From Alphaproteobacteria bacterium (GTDB lineage: Bacteria; Pseudomonadota; Alphaproteobacteria; Caulobacterales; Caulobacteraceae), in NCBI GenBank assembly GCA_018821435.1, contig JAHJME010000019.1, positions 124,001-188,000 on the forward strand: 64,000 nucleotides of DNA, given 5' to 3'. The translations under genes were made by a program, and so were the position numbers. Shown here in pieces: positions 45,731 through 54,695 of the stretch. The notes beneath the pieces were generated by a model, which was given only the letters and a program-made list of their open reading frames with translations, made no database searches and had not been told where the DNA came from. Position 1 is the stretch's first letter, and each line of letters starts with the position of its first letter.

Positions 45731-46717
45731 ATGATGGACCCGATCCGCGCCCGCGTGACGCCCGGCGTCCCGGCCGTCGAGACGCGCCCGGGCCTCGGCG
45801 CCCTGGCCGTCGCCCTGAGCGACGCGGCCCAGGCGCTGGAGCCGCCGGGTCCGGCGATCGGACCCGCCGCCGCCGTGGTCGCCGCCAGGGCCGAGGCGGC
45901 GGGGCGGCAGGCCGCCCTGGGACCGATCCTGGCCAACCTGGAACAGGCGCTGGGCGCGACGTCGCTGCCGCCCAACGTCAAGGTGGCGATCGGCCAGGTG
46001 CTGGCGCTGCAGACCCCGACCAGCGCGCCGATGACGCCTGAGATCCTGAAGCAGGCCGTGGCCCAGTCCGGCCTGTTCCTGGAGGCCAAGCTGGCGGCGG
46101 GCGACGCCCCGCCCATGGATCTCAAGGCCGCCCTGCTGGTGTTGCAGCAGGCCCTCGGCCCCACGGGCCAGCGCGGCGCCAGCCGGCCGCAACGCCCGAC
46201 CCCGCCGCCGACGGCGGGCGGCGCGCTGGTGGGCCAGGCCCCGGCCAAGGCGACGCTCAGCCTCGACGCCGATCCCGTCGCCCTCGCCCATGAACTCGGA
46301 AGCGAGGTGGAGCAGGCGCTGGCACGCCACACCCTTCACCAGCTCGCCTCGCTGCCCGACGGCCCCGGCGCGCACTGGATGTTCGAGCTGCCGCTGGCGA
46401 CGCCGCAGGGGCCGGCCATCGCCCAGTTCGCCATCGACCGCGACGATCCGCAGCGCGCGGGCGAGGACCAGGCGCCGACGTGGCAGGCCCGCTTCTCGCT
46501 GGATATCCCGCCGCTGGGACCCGTACACGTGAGCGTGCGGATGGACGGCGAGCAGACGGCCGTGACGATGTGGGCCGAACAGCCGGAAGGTCTCGCGCGC
46601 CTGCGCAGCCGGGGCGACGAACTGTCGGGCGCGCTGGCCGCCGAGGTGGTCTTCCGCCCCGGATCGCCGCACCCGCCCGCGCCGCCGCCCGGCCGCCTGG
46701 TGGACCAGACGTCATGA
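45731..46717 (+). CDS. FliK-like hook-length-control-domain protein
   Basis: 328 residues, Ala/Pro-rich first half without clear fold (repeated short helical turns). The last third (FELPLATPQGPAIAQFAI, WQARFSLDIPPLGPVHVSVRMDGEQTAVTMWAE) matches the Flg_hook/FliK C-terminal domain. Such proteins interact with the FlhB cytoplasmic tail to switch secretion specificity. The next gene, overlapping by four bases, is just such an FlhB tail. No other flagellar genes are near. Start 45731 or 45734. Confidence 0.7.
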   Translation: MMDPIRARVTPGVPAVETRPGLGALAVALSDAAQALEPPGPAIGPAAAVVAARAEAAGRQAALGPILANLEQALGATSLPPNVKVAIGQVLALQTPTSAPMTPEILKQAVAQSGLFLEAKLAAGDAPPMDLKAALLVLQQALGPTGQRGASRPQRPTPPPTAGGALVGQAPAKATLSLDADPVALAHELGSEVEQALARHTLHQLASLPDGPGAHWMFELPLATPQGPAIAQFAIDRDDPQRAGEDQAPTWQARFSLDIPPLGPVHVSVRMDGEQTAVTMWAEQPEGLARLRSRGDELSGALAAEVVFRPGSPHPPAPPPGRLVDQTS

Positions 46718-46998
46718 GCGCGCCCAAGGCTCCCAAGCCCAAACTGGCCGTCGCCCTGCGCTATGACTCGCCCAGCGCGCCCAAGGTTGTGGCGGTGGGC
46801 CGGGGGGAGCTGGGCCAGCGGATCATCGACACCGCGCGCGAACACGGCGTGCCGATCCAGGAGAACCCCGGCCTGGCCGAGGCCCTGTCGACCATCGAGC
46901 TGGACGAGCACATCCCCGAACAGCTCTACGAGGCGGTGGCGGTGATCATCGCCTTCATCATGCGGGCCTCGACGCCCGCGCAGACACCGCGCCGCTAG
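46714..46998 (+). CDS. FlhB C-terminal-domain protein (FhlB type)
   Basis: 94 residues matching only the cytoplasmic tail of flagellar FlhB: KPKLAVALRYD, APKVVAVGRGELGQRIIDTAREHGVPIQENPGLAEAL, then IPEQLYEAVAVIIAFI. The membrane part of FlhB is absent, and the autocleavage motif NPTH is not present before LAVAL. It overlaps the FliK-like gene (ATGA). The couple resembles the Bacillus ylqG-ylqH layout. Its role in flagellar secretion is plausible but inferred. Confidence 0.8.
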   Translation: MSAPKAPKPKLAVALRYDSPSAPKVVAVGRGELGQRIIDTAREHGVPIQENPGLAEALSTIELDEHIPEQLYEAVAVIIAFIMRASTPAQTPRR

Positions 46999-47033
46999 AG
47001 CCATCGGCGGTTCGCTTGAACCGTCGATGGCTC
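46998..47033. terminator. Long hairpin after the FlhB-tail gene
   Basis: GAGCCATCGGCGGTTC and GAACCGTCGATGGCTC pair over 16 bp with one G-T wobble and a four-base loop. It begins at the last base of the stop codon. There is no T tract, so it may be a transcript-end stabiliser or repeat rather than a standard terminator. Confidence 0.5.
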
Positions 47034-47100
47034 AAGACCTTTGCTTGGAAAATAGACCATTCGTCGTGCCGGGATCGAACCAGCCCAAGCGCCGAAGGGT

Positions 47101-48003
47101 CTAGGCGAAGACGTCGGCGGGTTTCTCGCTGATCTGCCGGTACATGTCGGCCCACGCCCCGCCGGCCACCGTATAGATCGCGCCGGCCAGCAGGCTGAAC
47201 GCGATCCCGCCCGCCGCCAGGAACGGCGCGCCGAGCCTGGTCAGCGTCCCTTGCGGATCGCTGCCGAACGACGAGAGCGGCGCCACCGCCCCGGCCCACG
47301 CGGCGAACACCCCGAAGATCAGCACCTCGGCCACGAGCATCAGCGCGAAGAGCGCCACGGAGACCAGGAACAGCTTCCAGGCGTGGCCTCGGGTCAGGCT
47401 CCAGGACTCCGTCAGCCGGAAGGTGCTCTGCGCGAAGGCCATGACCGGCGCCATGGAGAGGCGCAGGACGACCCAGAACAGGGCGCCGAACAGCACCATC
47501 ATCAGCAGCACGCCGACCAGGCCGCCGATCGCCGCGCTGCCCGCGCCGCCCGCGCCGGCGGCGAAGCCGATGATGGCCGTCAGGATCAGGAACGGGATCA
47601 TCCCGACCAGGATGCCGAGGAAATAGCCGACGAACAGCACGATGACGATCAGGGTCATCCAGAACTCGCGCGCGCCGAGCTTGAGATACATGACCCCGCG
47701 ATCCTCGGGGAACAGCACGGCGCGGAAGATGGCGGGCGGCACCAGCACCATCACCGCCAGCGAGCCCAGATAGGAGAGCGGCTGGTAGCGCATCACCTGG
47801 GCCTGGGCGGCCAGCACGTCGGGGCTGTTGGCGCCGCCGTCGGCCAGCGCCCCCATCATGGCCAGCGTCGGGCCGATGCTCAGCATCGAGGGCACGATGC
47901 CCAGGACGAAACAGACGACGCACCAGACCAGGAACGCCCCAGGTTCGCGCACGATCAGGCCGAAGCCGGCGGCCAGCGCCTGACGTCCAGAAAGCCGGTT
48001 CAT
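47101..48003 (-). CDS. Polytopic inner-membrane protein of unknown function
   Basis: 300 residues with about six hydrophobic helices separated by short loops: FLVWCVVCFVLGIVPSML, LGSLAVMVLVPPAIFRAVLF, LIVIVLFVGYFLGILVGMIPFLIL, and three further ones. Between helices 4 and 5 is RLTESWSLTRGHAWKLFLVS, which resembles the glycerophosphoryl-diester-phosphodiesterase membrane-domain (GPDPase_memb/YciC-like) families. No catalytic residues are seen. It lies between the efflux operon and the FlhB-tail gene. Confidence 0.75.
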   Translation of the reverse strand: MNRLSGRQALAAGFGLIVREPGAFLVWCVVCFVLGIVPSMLSIGPTLAMMGALADGGANSPDVLAAQAQVMRYQPLSYLGSLAVMVLVPPAIFRAVLFPEDRGVMYLKLGAREFWMTLIVIVLFVGYFLGILVGMIPFLILTAIIGFAAGAGGAGSAAIGGLVGVLLMMVLFGALFWVVLRLSMAPVMAFAQSTFRLTESWSLTRGHAWKLFLVSVALFALMLVAEVLIFGVFAAWAGAVAPLSSFGSDPQGTLTRLGAPFLAAGGIAFSLLAGAIYTVAGGAWADMYRQISEKPADVFA

Positions 48004-48056
48004 CCCGAAGTCCCCACGCTGTTCGCGTGAGGATAGGCGGGGATTCGTACGGCGGC

Positions 48057-51000
48057 CTAGAGACGATCCTCAGGAACGGCATCGCGCGGCGCATGGCGCG
48101 GGGTGACCAGCCGGGCCAGCCGGGGCTTCAGCCAGTTCTCGAAGTCGTCCACGAACTCGTAGACCACCGGCACCAGCACCAGCGACAGGATGGTCGAGGT
48201 GATCAGGCCGCCGATCACGGCCACCGCCATCGGCTGGCGGAACTCCGACCCCTTCTCCAGGGCGAAGGCGGTGGGCAGCATGCCGGCGGCCATGGCCAGG
48301 CTGGTCATGACGATGGGACGCGCCCGTTCGCGGCAAGCCTCGAGCAGGGCCTCGCGCTGGGTCATGCCGTCGCGCTCGCACTCGATGGCGTACTCGACCA
48401 GCAGGATCGAGTTCTTCGCCGCCAGGCCCATCAGCATTAGCAGGCCGATCAGCGAGGGGATCGACAGCGAGAGGTTGAAGGTGAGCAGGCCCAGGAACGC
48501 GCCGCCGATGGCCAGCGGCAGCGCCGCCAGGATGACGATCGGCTTGAAGAACGACCGGAACAGCAGCACCAGCACGCCGAAGATCAGCGAGATGCCGGCG
48601 AACAGAGCGATGCCGAACGAGGCGAACATCTCGGTCATCGCCTCCTGCTGGCCGGTCTCCGCCGGGGTGACCCCGGCCGGCAGCTTCTGCATGATCGGCA
48701 GCGCCTTCACCGCCTGGGCGGCCTGGCCCATCTGGATGCCGTTCAGCTCGGCCTGGACCGTCTGCTGGCGCTTGCGGTTCAGGCGCTCGATCCGCGCGGG
48801 ACCAGCCTGGAACTGCACGTCGGCGACCGTCTCCAGCGTCGTCGTGCCGCCGCCCGTGGTGGGCAGGCGCAGGGACTTGATCCGCTCCAGATCGGCGCGG
48901 GCGTCGGCGGGCAGGCGGATGCGGATCGGGATCCGGCGCTCGCCGGCGGTCAGCTTGGCGACGTTGGCGTCGATGTCGCCGACGGTGGCCACACGGGCGG
49001 CCTGGGCGATCACGTCGGCCGAGACGCCCAGGCGCGCGGCCTCGGCGTAGCGGGGCCGGATCACGATCTCGGGTCCGGTCGGCGGCACTGAAGGACGGGG
49101 ATCGGCCAGGACGTCCAGGGTGCGCATCTGGCGCTCAAGCTCGGTCGAGGCCGCCAGCAGCTTGGCCGGATCCTCCGCGGTCAGAATCTGCTGGTAGCCG
49201 GCGCCGCCCTGGAAATCGAGGAAGCTGACCCGCGCGTCGGGGATCTCGCGCAGCTTGGGCCGCAGCGCCGCGCGGATCTCATCGCCGCTGGCGTGGCGCT
49301 TGGGATCGAGCAGGAGGTTCAGGCTGGCCGAGCGCAGGTCGCTGCCCCCGCCGCCCCCCGCGAACGGGTTGGCCGGGCCGGACGAGCCCACTTCCGCGAA
49401 AACGTCGGTGACCGAGGCGTTGGTCTTGACCGCCGCCGTCACGCGCCGGACCGTGTCCTCCATGTCCGAGGCGGTCGCCCCGGGCGGACCCTGGACGCTG
49501 ATGAACAGGTAGTCGGGGTCGCCGGGCGGCTGGAAGCCGGAGGGCAGCATCGGCACGATGGCGAGCGAGGCGACGAACAGCACGCCGCCCACGATCGACG
49601 CCACGATCCGGTGATCCAGCGCCCAGTTGAGCGCGCGGGTGTAATAGCCCGGCAGCGGCTTGCGCACCTCGGTCTTCGTCACGGGCTTCAGCAGATAGGC
49701 CGCCATCAGCGGCGTCAGCAGGCGCGCGACCAGCAGCGAGAACAGCACCGCCACACAGACGGTCATGCCGAACTCGCGGAAGAACTGGCCGACCATGCCG
49801 GTCATGAAGCTGACCGGCGCGAACACCACGACGATGGCCGCGGTCGTCGCCACGACGGCCAGGCCGATGGCGTCGGCGCCCTGCATCGCGGCCTCGTACG
49901 GCCGCATCCCGGCCTTTACCCGCTTCTCGATGTTCTCGATCTCGACGATGGCGTCGTCGACCAGGATCCCGATCACCAGGGTCAGGCCCAGAAGGGTCAC
50001 GACGTTCAGCGAGAAGCCCAGCAGGTGGATCACGAAGAAGGTCGGGATCAGCGACACGGGCATGGCGAAGGCGGTGACCATCGTCGCGCGCCAGTCGCGC
50101 AGGAACAGCCACACCACCAGCGCCGCCAGGATCATCCCCTCCAGCAGCACGTGCTGGGTGGCGCGGAAGCTGTCGCGGGTCTCCTGCACCTGCGTGAAGA
50201 TCCGGGTGAACTTCACCCCAGGCTGGCTCTTCTCGACGGTGGCAAGCTTGGCCAGCACCGCGTCCTCGACAGCGATGTCGGACGCGGCCCGCACCTTCAT
50301 CACCTGGAAGCCCACGACCGGGCGGTTGTTCAGGCGCGCGAAGCCACGGACCTCGCCGGAGCCATCGCCCACCTCGGCCACGTCGGTCAGCTTCACATAG
50401 CCGCCGGCCCCGGTGGGAATGGTCATGTCGCGGAGCTGGGCCAGGGTGTTGGCGGCGCCAAGCACGCGCACGGTCTGTTCGCGGCCGCCGACCTCGACCC
50501 GGCCACCGGGAACATCCAGGTCGGCCGCGCGAAGCGCGTTGTTGACCTGGGCGGCGCTCAGGCCGCGGGCGGCCAGCTTGTCGGGATCGACGATGACGTT
50601 GATCTCGCGGGTCACCCCGCCCACGCGGCGGATCTGGGCGACGCCCTTCACCGACTGCAGCGCGCGCGACATCTGGTCGTCGATGAACCACGAGAGCTCG
50701 ACGTCGGACATCGCCGGCGCCTCGACCGCGAAGGTGGTGATCGGCAGGCTGTCGAAATCGACACGCTGAACCAGCGGCTCGTCGATCTCGCGCGGCAGGT
50801 TCGGCCGGATCTGGTCGATCCGGGTCTGGACCTCGTCGGTCTTCTTCTGGAGGTCCTCGCCGATCTCCAGCTCGACCATGGTGGACGAGACGCCCTGGGT
50901 GACGGTCGACTGGATGTTGCGGACGTTGGGGATGGAGGACACAGCGTCCTCGACCTGACGGGTGATCTGGGTCTCGATCTCGCCCGGCGCGGCGCCGCTC

Positions 51001-51188
51001 TGGGTGATGGTGATCGACACCGCCGGGAAGGTCACGTCCGGGAAGTTCTTCACCGCCAGGCCGAAGTAGGCGATCACGCCCGCCAGCACGAGGCCGACGA
51101 ACAGCACCGTCACGGGCACCGGGTTGCGGATCGCCCAGGCCGAGATCTGGAGCCCGCCGCCGCGGGGGTCGTGGGGCTGGTGGCTCAT
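48057..51188 (-). CDS. RND multidrug efflux transporter (HAE1/AcrB type)
   Basis: 1043 residues, full size for an RND inner-membrane pump. Twelve membrane helices are expected. Proton-relay residues are visible as the Asp pair in LVDDAIVEIENI (TM4) and the Lys in MLMGLAAKNSILLVEYA (TM10). Periplasmic porter domains lie between TM1-2 and TM7-8. It is eight bases downstream of the adaptor gene in an OMF-MFP-RND operon. The substrate range cannot be told from sequence. Confidence 0.95.
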   Translation of the reverse strand: MSHQPHDPRGGGLQISAWAIRNPVPVTVLFVGLVLAGVIAYFGLAVKNFPDVTFPAVSITITQSGAAPGEIETQITRQVEDAVSSIPNVRNIQSTVTQGVSSTMVELEIGEDLQKKTDEVQTRIDQIRPNLPREIDEPLVQRVDFDSLPITTFAVEAPAMSDVELSWFIDDQMSRALQSVKGVAQIRRVGGVTREINVIVDPDKLAARGLSAAQVNNALRAADLDVPGGRVEVGGREQTVRVLGAANTLAQLRDMTIPTGAGGYVKLTDVAEVGDGSGEVRGFARLNNRPVVGFQVMKVRAASDIAVEDAVLAKLATVEKSQPGVKFTRIFTQVQETRDSFRATQHVLLEGMILAALVVWLFLRDWRATMVTAFAMPVSLIPTFFVIHLLGFSLNVVTLLGLTLVIGILVDDAIVEIENIEKRVKAGMRPYEAAMQGADAIGLAVVATTAAIVVVFAPVSFMTGMVGQFFREFGMTVCVAVLFSLLVARLLTPLMAAYLLKPVTKTEVRKPLPGYYTRALNWALDHRIVASIVGGVLFVASLAIVPMLPSGFQPPGDPDYLFISVQGPPGATASDMEDTVRRVTAAVKTNASVTDVFAEVGSSGPANPFAGGGGGSDLRSASLNLLLDPKRHASGDEIRAALRPKLREIPDARVSFLDFQGGAGYQQILTAEDPAKLLAASTELERQMRTLDVLADPRPSVPPTGPEIVIRPRYAEAARLGVSADVIAQAARVATVGDIDANVAKLTAGERRIPIRIRLPADARADLERIKSLRLPTTGGGTTTLETVADVQFQAGPARIERLNRKRQQTVQAELNGIQMGQAAQAVKALPIMQKLPAGVTPAETGQQEAMTEMFASFGIALFAGISLIFGVLVLLFRSFFKPIVILAALPLAIGGAFLGLLTFNLSLSIPSLIGLLMLMGLAAKNSILLVEYAIECERDGMTQREALLEACRERARPIVMTSLAMAAGMLPTAFALEKGSEFRQPMAVAVIGGLITSTILSLVLVPVVYEFVDDFENWLKPRLARLVTPRHAPRDAVPEDRL

Positions 51189-51195
51189 GACGCGG

Positions 51196-52272
51196 CTACT
51201 TTTTCGCCGGAGCCGCGGCCGGGGCCGGCGCGGCGCCTTCGGTGGGACGGACCAGATCGTTGTCGAGCAGGAAGGCCGCGGCGTTCTGGACGATGCGCGT
51301 GCCGGCGGCGGGGCCGCGGATCAGTTGCACATAGCCGCCGCCGCGCGGGCCGGTCTGGACCGACACGCGCTTCACCCGGTTGTTGTCGGCCACGGTCATC
51401 ACGCTGGCGCCGTCGGCGTCGTAGCGGATCGCGCTCTCGGGCACGGCCAGGGCCGTTCCGGCGGCGTCGGCGAAGATTGCGCGGGCAAAGCCCCCGGTGC
51501 GGATGTCGGCGCGGACCGGCAGCAGGATGCGCACGTCTCCCAGCTTGGTCTGCGCGTTGATCTGCGGGCTGATCAGGCGGACCCGGCCCTGGGCCACGCT
51601 GCCGCCCGGCAGGGTGACCGTGGCGGTCTGGCCGACGCGGATGCGCGCGAGGTCGCTCTCGCCCAGTTCCGCCGCCATCTCGACCTGGCCGTCGCGGGCC
51701 ATGCGGAACCAGGGCGTGGCGCCGCCGGCCGACAGGTCGCCGGGACGCACGGTCTTTTCGAGGATCAGGCCGGAGACCGGGGCGGTGACCGCCAGCTTGC
51801 GTCGCTGGGTGGTCAGCGTCTTGAGGTTGGCGTTGGCCGCCTGGGCCTGGAACCGGCGCTGCGCGATCTGTTCCTGGCTTAGCACGCCCTGACCGTCGAG
51901 GTCGGCCACGCGCTGGGCCTGGTCGTTTGCCTGGGCCGCCTGAGCTTGGGACGCGGCGATCTGGGCTTCCAGCAGGGTCGGGTCCAGCTGCACCAGCGTC
52001 TGGCCGGCGCGGACGTAGTCGCCCACGTCCACCAGCACGCGCGACACGCGATAGCCGGTGACCTCGGGCAGGACCGCGGCCTCCTCGCGGGGCATCAGGT
52101 TGCCGGAGGCCGACAGCGCGCCGACGATGGCGCGGGGCTCCACCCGGACCACGCGCACGGCGCGCGCCTGGTCCTTTTCGGAGACCTTCTCGGGCGGCTT
52201 CTTGCAGGCGGACAGGGCCAGCACGGCGACCAGGGGCAGGAGGGCTTTGGCGAGCTGCATGCGTCGTCTCAT
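51196..52272 (-). CDS. RND periplasmic adaptor (membrane-fusion) lipoprotein
   Basis: 358 residues. Signal peptide with a lipobox (LALSAC) predicts a lipoprotein. Barrel-sandwich and hairpin domains follow: LPEVTGYRVSRVLVDVGDYVRAGQTLVQLD, a coiled hairpin (QAQAAQANDQAQRVADL), and the closing APVSGLILEKTVRPGDL, then a beta-barrel domain. It links the pump to the outer-membrane channel. The ATG overlaps the TGA of the upstream outer-membrane gene. An internal ATG (codon 5) is an alternative start. Confidence 0.93.
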   Translation of the reverse strand: MRRRMQLAKALLPLVAVLALSACKKPPEKVSEKDQARAVRVVRVEPRAIVGALSASGNLMPREEAAVLPEVTGYRVSRVLVDVGDYVRAGQTLVQLDPTLLEAQIAASQAQAAQANDQAQRVADLDGQGVLSQEQIAQRRFQAQAANANLKTLTTQRRKLAVTAPVSGLILEKTVRPGDLSAGGATPWFRMARDGQVEMAAELGESDLARIRVGQTATVTLPGGSVAQGRVRLISPQINAQTKLGDVRILLPVRADIRTGGFARAIFADAAGTALAVPESAIRYDADGASVMTVADNNRVKRVSVQTGPRGGGYVQLIRGPAAGTRIVQNAAAFLLDNDLVRPTEGAAPAPAAAPAKK

Positions 52273-53681
52273 TTGGCGGCGTAGGCCTGGACGGGCCAGC
52301 CGCCGCCCACGGCCTTGTAGGCCTGGACGGAGCGGCGGAGCGCCTGGACCTGAGCCGAGGTCAGCTGTGTGCGGATCGCACGCCAGGACTGTTCGGCCGA
52401 GAGGGTGGAATTGAGGTCGGTGAGGCCCCGCTCGTAGCCGATGCGCGAGGCGTTGAAGGCGCGGCGCGCCCGGGCCTCGCCGTCGGTGAGCAGCGCCACG
52501 CGCTTGCGGTCGGCGTCGAGGTTCACCAGCGCGCCCTCGGCCTCCTGGAAGGCGGTCTGAACCGTCTTCTCATAGGCGGTGACCGCCTGTTCGGTGCGGG
52601 CGTTCTGCACCTTCATTTCGGACAGCAGGCGCGGGATCGACAGCACCGGCTGCATGATCGAGCCCCCGATCGACCAGTTCTGGGTCTCGGTCGAGAAGCC
52701 CGGCTGCTCGATGCGCGACCAGCCGAGGCCGGGGCTGAAGGTGAAGGTCGGGAAGAAGGCCAGCTGCGCCAGCCGCTGCTGGCCGGCGGCGGATCGGACG
52801 GCGGCCTGGGCGCCGCGCACGTCGGGCCGGCGTTCCAGCAGGTCGCTGGGCAGGGCGGCGGGCACGGCGGGGGCCTGGCCTACTTCGGGCGGGGCGTTGA
52901 TGTTGGCGGTCGGCTCCACCACCCGACCCGCGAGGATCAGGATGGCGCGCTTCTGGACCTGGAGCTGGGCTTCGAGCCCGGCGGCCTGGGCCTGGGCCTG
53001 GGCGAGATCGCCGGCGACGCGGTCGGCTTCGGAGGTCGCCGCCAGGCCACGTTCGCCGCGCGCCGAGGCGATGCGATAAAGGTCCTGCTGGATGCGGATG
53101 GTCTCGCGCGCGTCGGCGATCTGGATCGCCAGGCCACGTGCCTGGAACCAGGCGTCGGCGGTGTCGGCGGCGATCTGGGCGCGGGTGGTCTCGAACGCGT
53201 AGCGGACCCGGTCCACCTCGGCGTTGGCCGAGCGGTAGGCGAACAGGGCGCGGCCCCAGGGGTCCAGTTCCCAGCTGACGTTGAAGGTGGCCGAGTACTG
53301 CTTGGCCACGCCGCTGGTGTTGAAGCCCGGAATACTGGCGGCCGAGCCGCCGATCTGCTCGGTGTCCGTGCGACGGCCCGAGGCGTTTGCATCGCCCTGC
53401 GGAAGGTATTGCAGGATCGCGCTGGTCCGCTGAGCCTTGACCTCGTCGAGGCGCGAGCGGGCGGTGCGGACATCGGGATTTCGGAGCAGCGCCTGTTCGA
53501 CCAGCGACGTCAGTTCGGGATCGTCATAGGCGGTCCACCAGGTGTCGAGCGCGATCGCGCCGGCGGGCGCGGCGGGCGCTTCGTAACCGGCAGGCAGGCT
53601 CACGTCCGCCTTGCGCGGGGTGGCGCAGGCCGTAAGCGCCAGGGCGCCAAGGACAGCGAAAAGACCAGGGTGGCGGAACAT
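52269..53681 (-). CDS. RND outer-membrane factor lipoprotein (NodT family)
   Basis: 470 residues from ATG 53681. Lipobox LTAC after a short signal peptide; then two OEP (TolC-like) repeats: WWTAYDDPELTSLVEQAL, with AQAQAAGLEAQLQVQKRAI and LERRPDVRGAQAAVRSA. The C-terminal half repeats the helical barrel (FQEAEGALVNLDADRKRVALL). It forms the outer-membrane exit duct. It is the first gene of the efflux operon and diverges from the tetR gene, 181 bases away. Confidence 0.93.
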   Translation of the reverse strand: MFRHPGLFAVLGALALTACATPRKADVSLPAGYEAPAAPAGAIALDTWWTAYDDPELTSLVEQALLRNPDVRTARSRLDEVKAQRTSAILQYLPQGDANASGRRTDTEQIGGSAASIPGFNTSGVAKQYSATFNVSWELDPWGRALFAYRSANAEVDRVRYAFETTRAQIAADTADAWFQARGLAIQIADARETIRIQQDLYRIASARGERGLAATSEADRVAGDLAQAQAQAAGLEAQLQVQKRAILILAGRVVEPTANINAPPEVGQAPAVPAALPSDLLERRPDVRGAQAAVRSAAGQQRLAQLAFFPTFTFSPGLGWSRIEQPGFSTETQNWSIGGSIMQPVLSIPRLLSEMKVQNARTEQAVTAYEKTVQTAFQEAEGALVNLDADRKRVALLTDGEARARRAFNASRIGYERGLTDLNSTLSAEQSWRAIRTQLTSAQVQALRRSVQAYKAVGGGWPVQAYAAK

Positions 53682-53830
53682 CGGCGACAGGCTTTTGAAC
53701 CAAGTTTGTTGAACAGGTCTTGCACGCCCGACGCAATCGGTGCGCGGCGCCCATATTCCCGACATCGCCTCCGCCGGCGGCTCTTGCGGCCACCGTGCGT
53801 CACGGGCTCTCGCGCAAACTCTGTATGATG

Positions 53831-53842
53831 TAAAGTGTTTTA
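53831..53842. promoter_or_regulatory. Candidate TetR operator in the efflux intergenic region
   Basis: TAAA-GTGT-TTTA forms an imperfectly extended AT-rich palindrome between the divergent efflux operon and tetR, about 20 bases before the tetR ATG. Placement fits autoregulation and operon repression; affinity is unproven. Confidence 0.35.
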
Positions 53843-53862
53843 TCTGTAATGTGGCCGGGATC

Positions 53863-54636
53863 ATGACGCGCGAATTCGCCAGCGGGGGAGACCCACGACG
53901 CAGCATCGACCTGCTGTGGGGCTCGCCCGAGCGCGGGCGCCGGGGACCCAAGCCGCGCTACTCGGCCGACCAGGTCGTGGACGCCGCCGTGGCCATCGCC
54001 GACGCCGAGGGTCTGCAGGCGATCTCCGTGCGCCGCATCGCCCAGGAACTCGGCGTCTCGCCGATGTCGATCTATACCTATGTGCCGTCCAAGGCGGAAC
54101 TGGTCGGACTGATGTTCGACATGGTGCTGGGTGAAACGGGCGATGCTCAGCCGCCCGGTCAGGGCTGGCGCGAGGCGCTGACCCACGTCGCCTGCGAACG
54201 CTGGAAGCTCTCGGAACGGCATCCCTGGATGCTGGACCTCGCGCTGCACCGGCCACCGCTGGGGCCCAACCTGCTGGCGCGCCACGAGACGGCGCTGCGC
54301 ATCCTGGACGCCACCGGCCTGGACGACCTGACCAAGGACATGGTGATCGACGTCCTGCACAGCTTCCTGGTCGGCGCCTTGCTGGAGGCGCGGGAGGCGC
54401 GCGAGGCCGAACGGGTCAGCGGCCTGACGGACGCCCAGTGGTTCGCCATGGCCGAGCCCGCCCTCACCGCCCGCCTGGACCCGACGAAATTCCAGCACGT
54501 CCTGCGCCTGGGCGAGGCCTGGCGCACGGCCGACAAGGCGGTGGTGGCCGACCCCGTGTGGCGGTTCAAGTTCGGCCTGGGCGTGGTGCTGGACGGTATC
54601 GGGGCGTTGATCAAGGCGCGGGCGAGCGGGGCCTAG
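53863..54636 (+). CDS. TetR-family repressor of the adjacent RND efflux operon
   Basis: 257 residues from ATG 53863. N-terminal HTH: ADQVVDAAVAIADAEG, then ISVRRIAQELGVSPMSIYTYVPSKAELVGLM. The C-terminal part (WREALTHVACERWKLSERHPWMLD, MVIDVLHSFLVGALLE) is a TetR ligand-binding domain of the TetR_C type. Divergent from the OMF gene, it most likely represses the pump and itself. Ligand is unknown. Confidence 0.9.
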   Translation: MTREFASGGDPRRSIDLLWGSPERGRRGPKPRYSADQVVDAAVAIADAEGLQAISVRRIAQELGVSPMSIYTYVPSKAELVGLMFDMVLGETGDAQPPGQGWREALTHVACERWKLSERHPWMLDLALHRPPLGPNLLARHETALRILDATGLDDLTKDMVIDVLHSFLVGALLEAREAREAERVSGLTDAQWFAMAEPALTARLDPTKFQHVLRLGEAWRTADKAVVADPVWRFKFGLGVVLDGIGALIKARASGA

Positions 54637-54695
54637 CCGACCGTCCCCGAGCACTCTAGGGTCGCGCAACTTTCGCCCCCCGATCGAGTGTCTTG

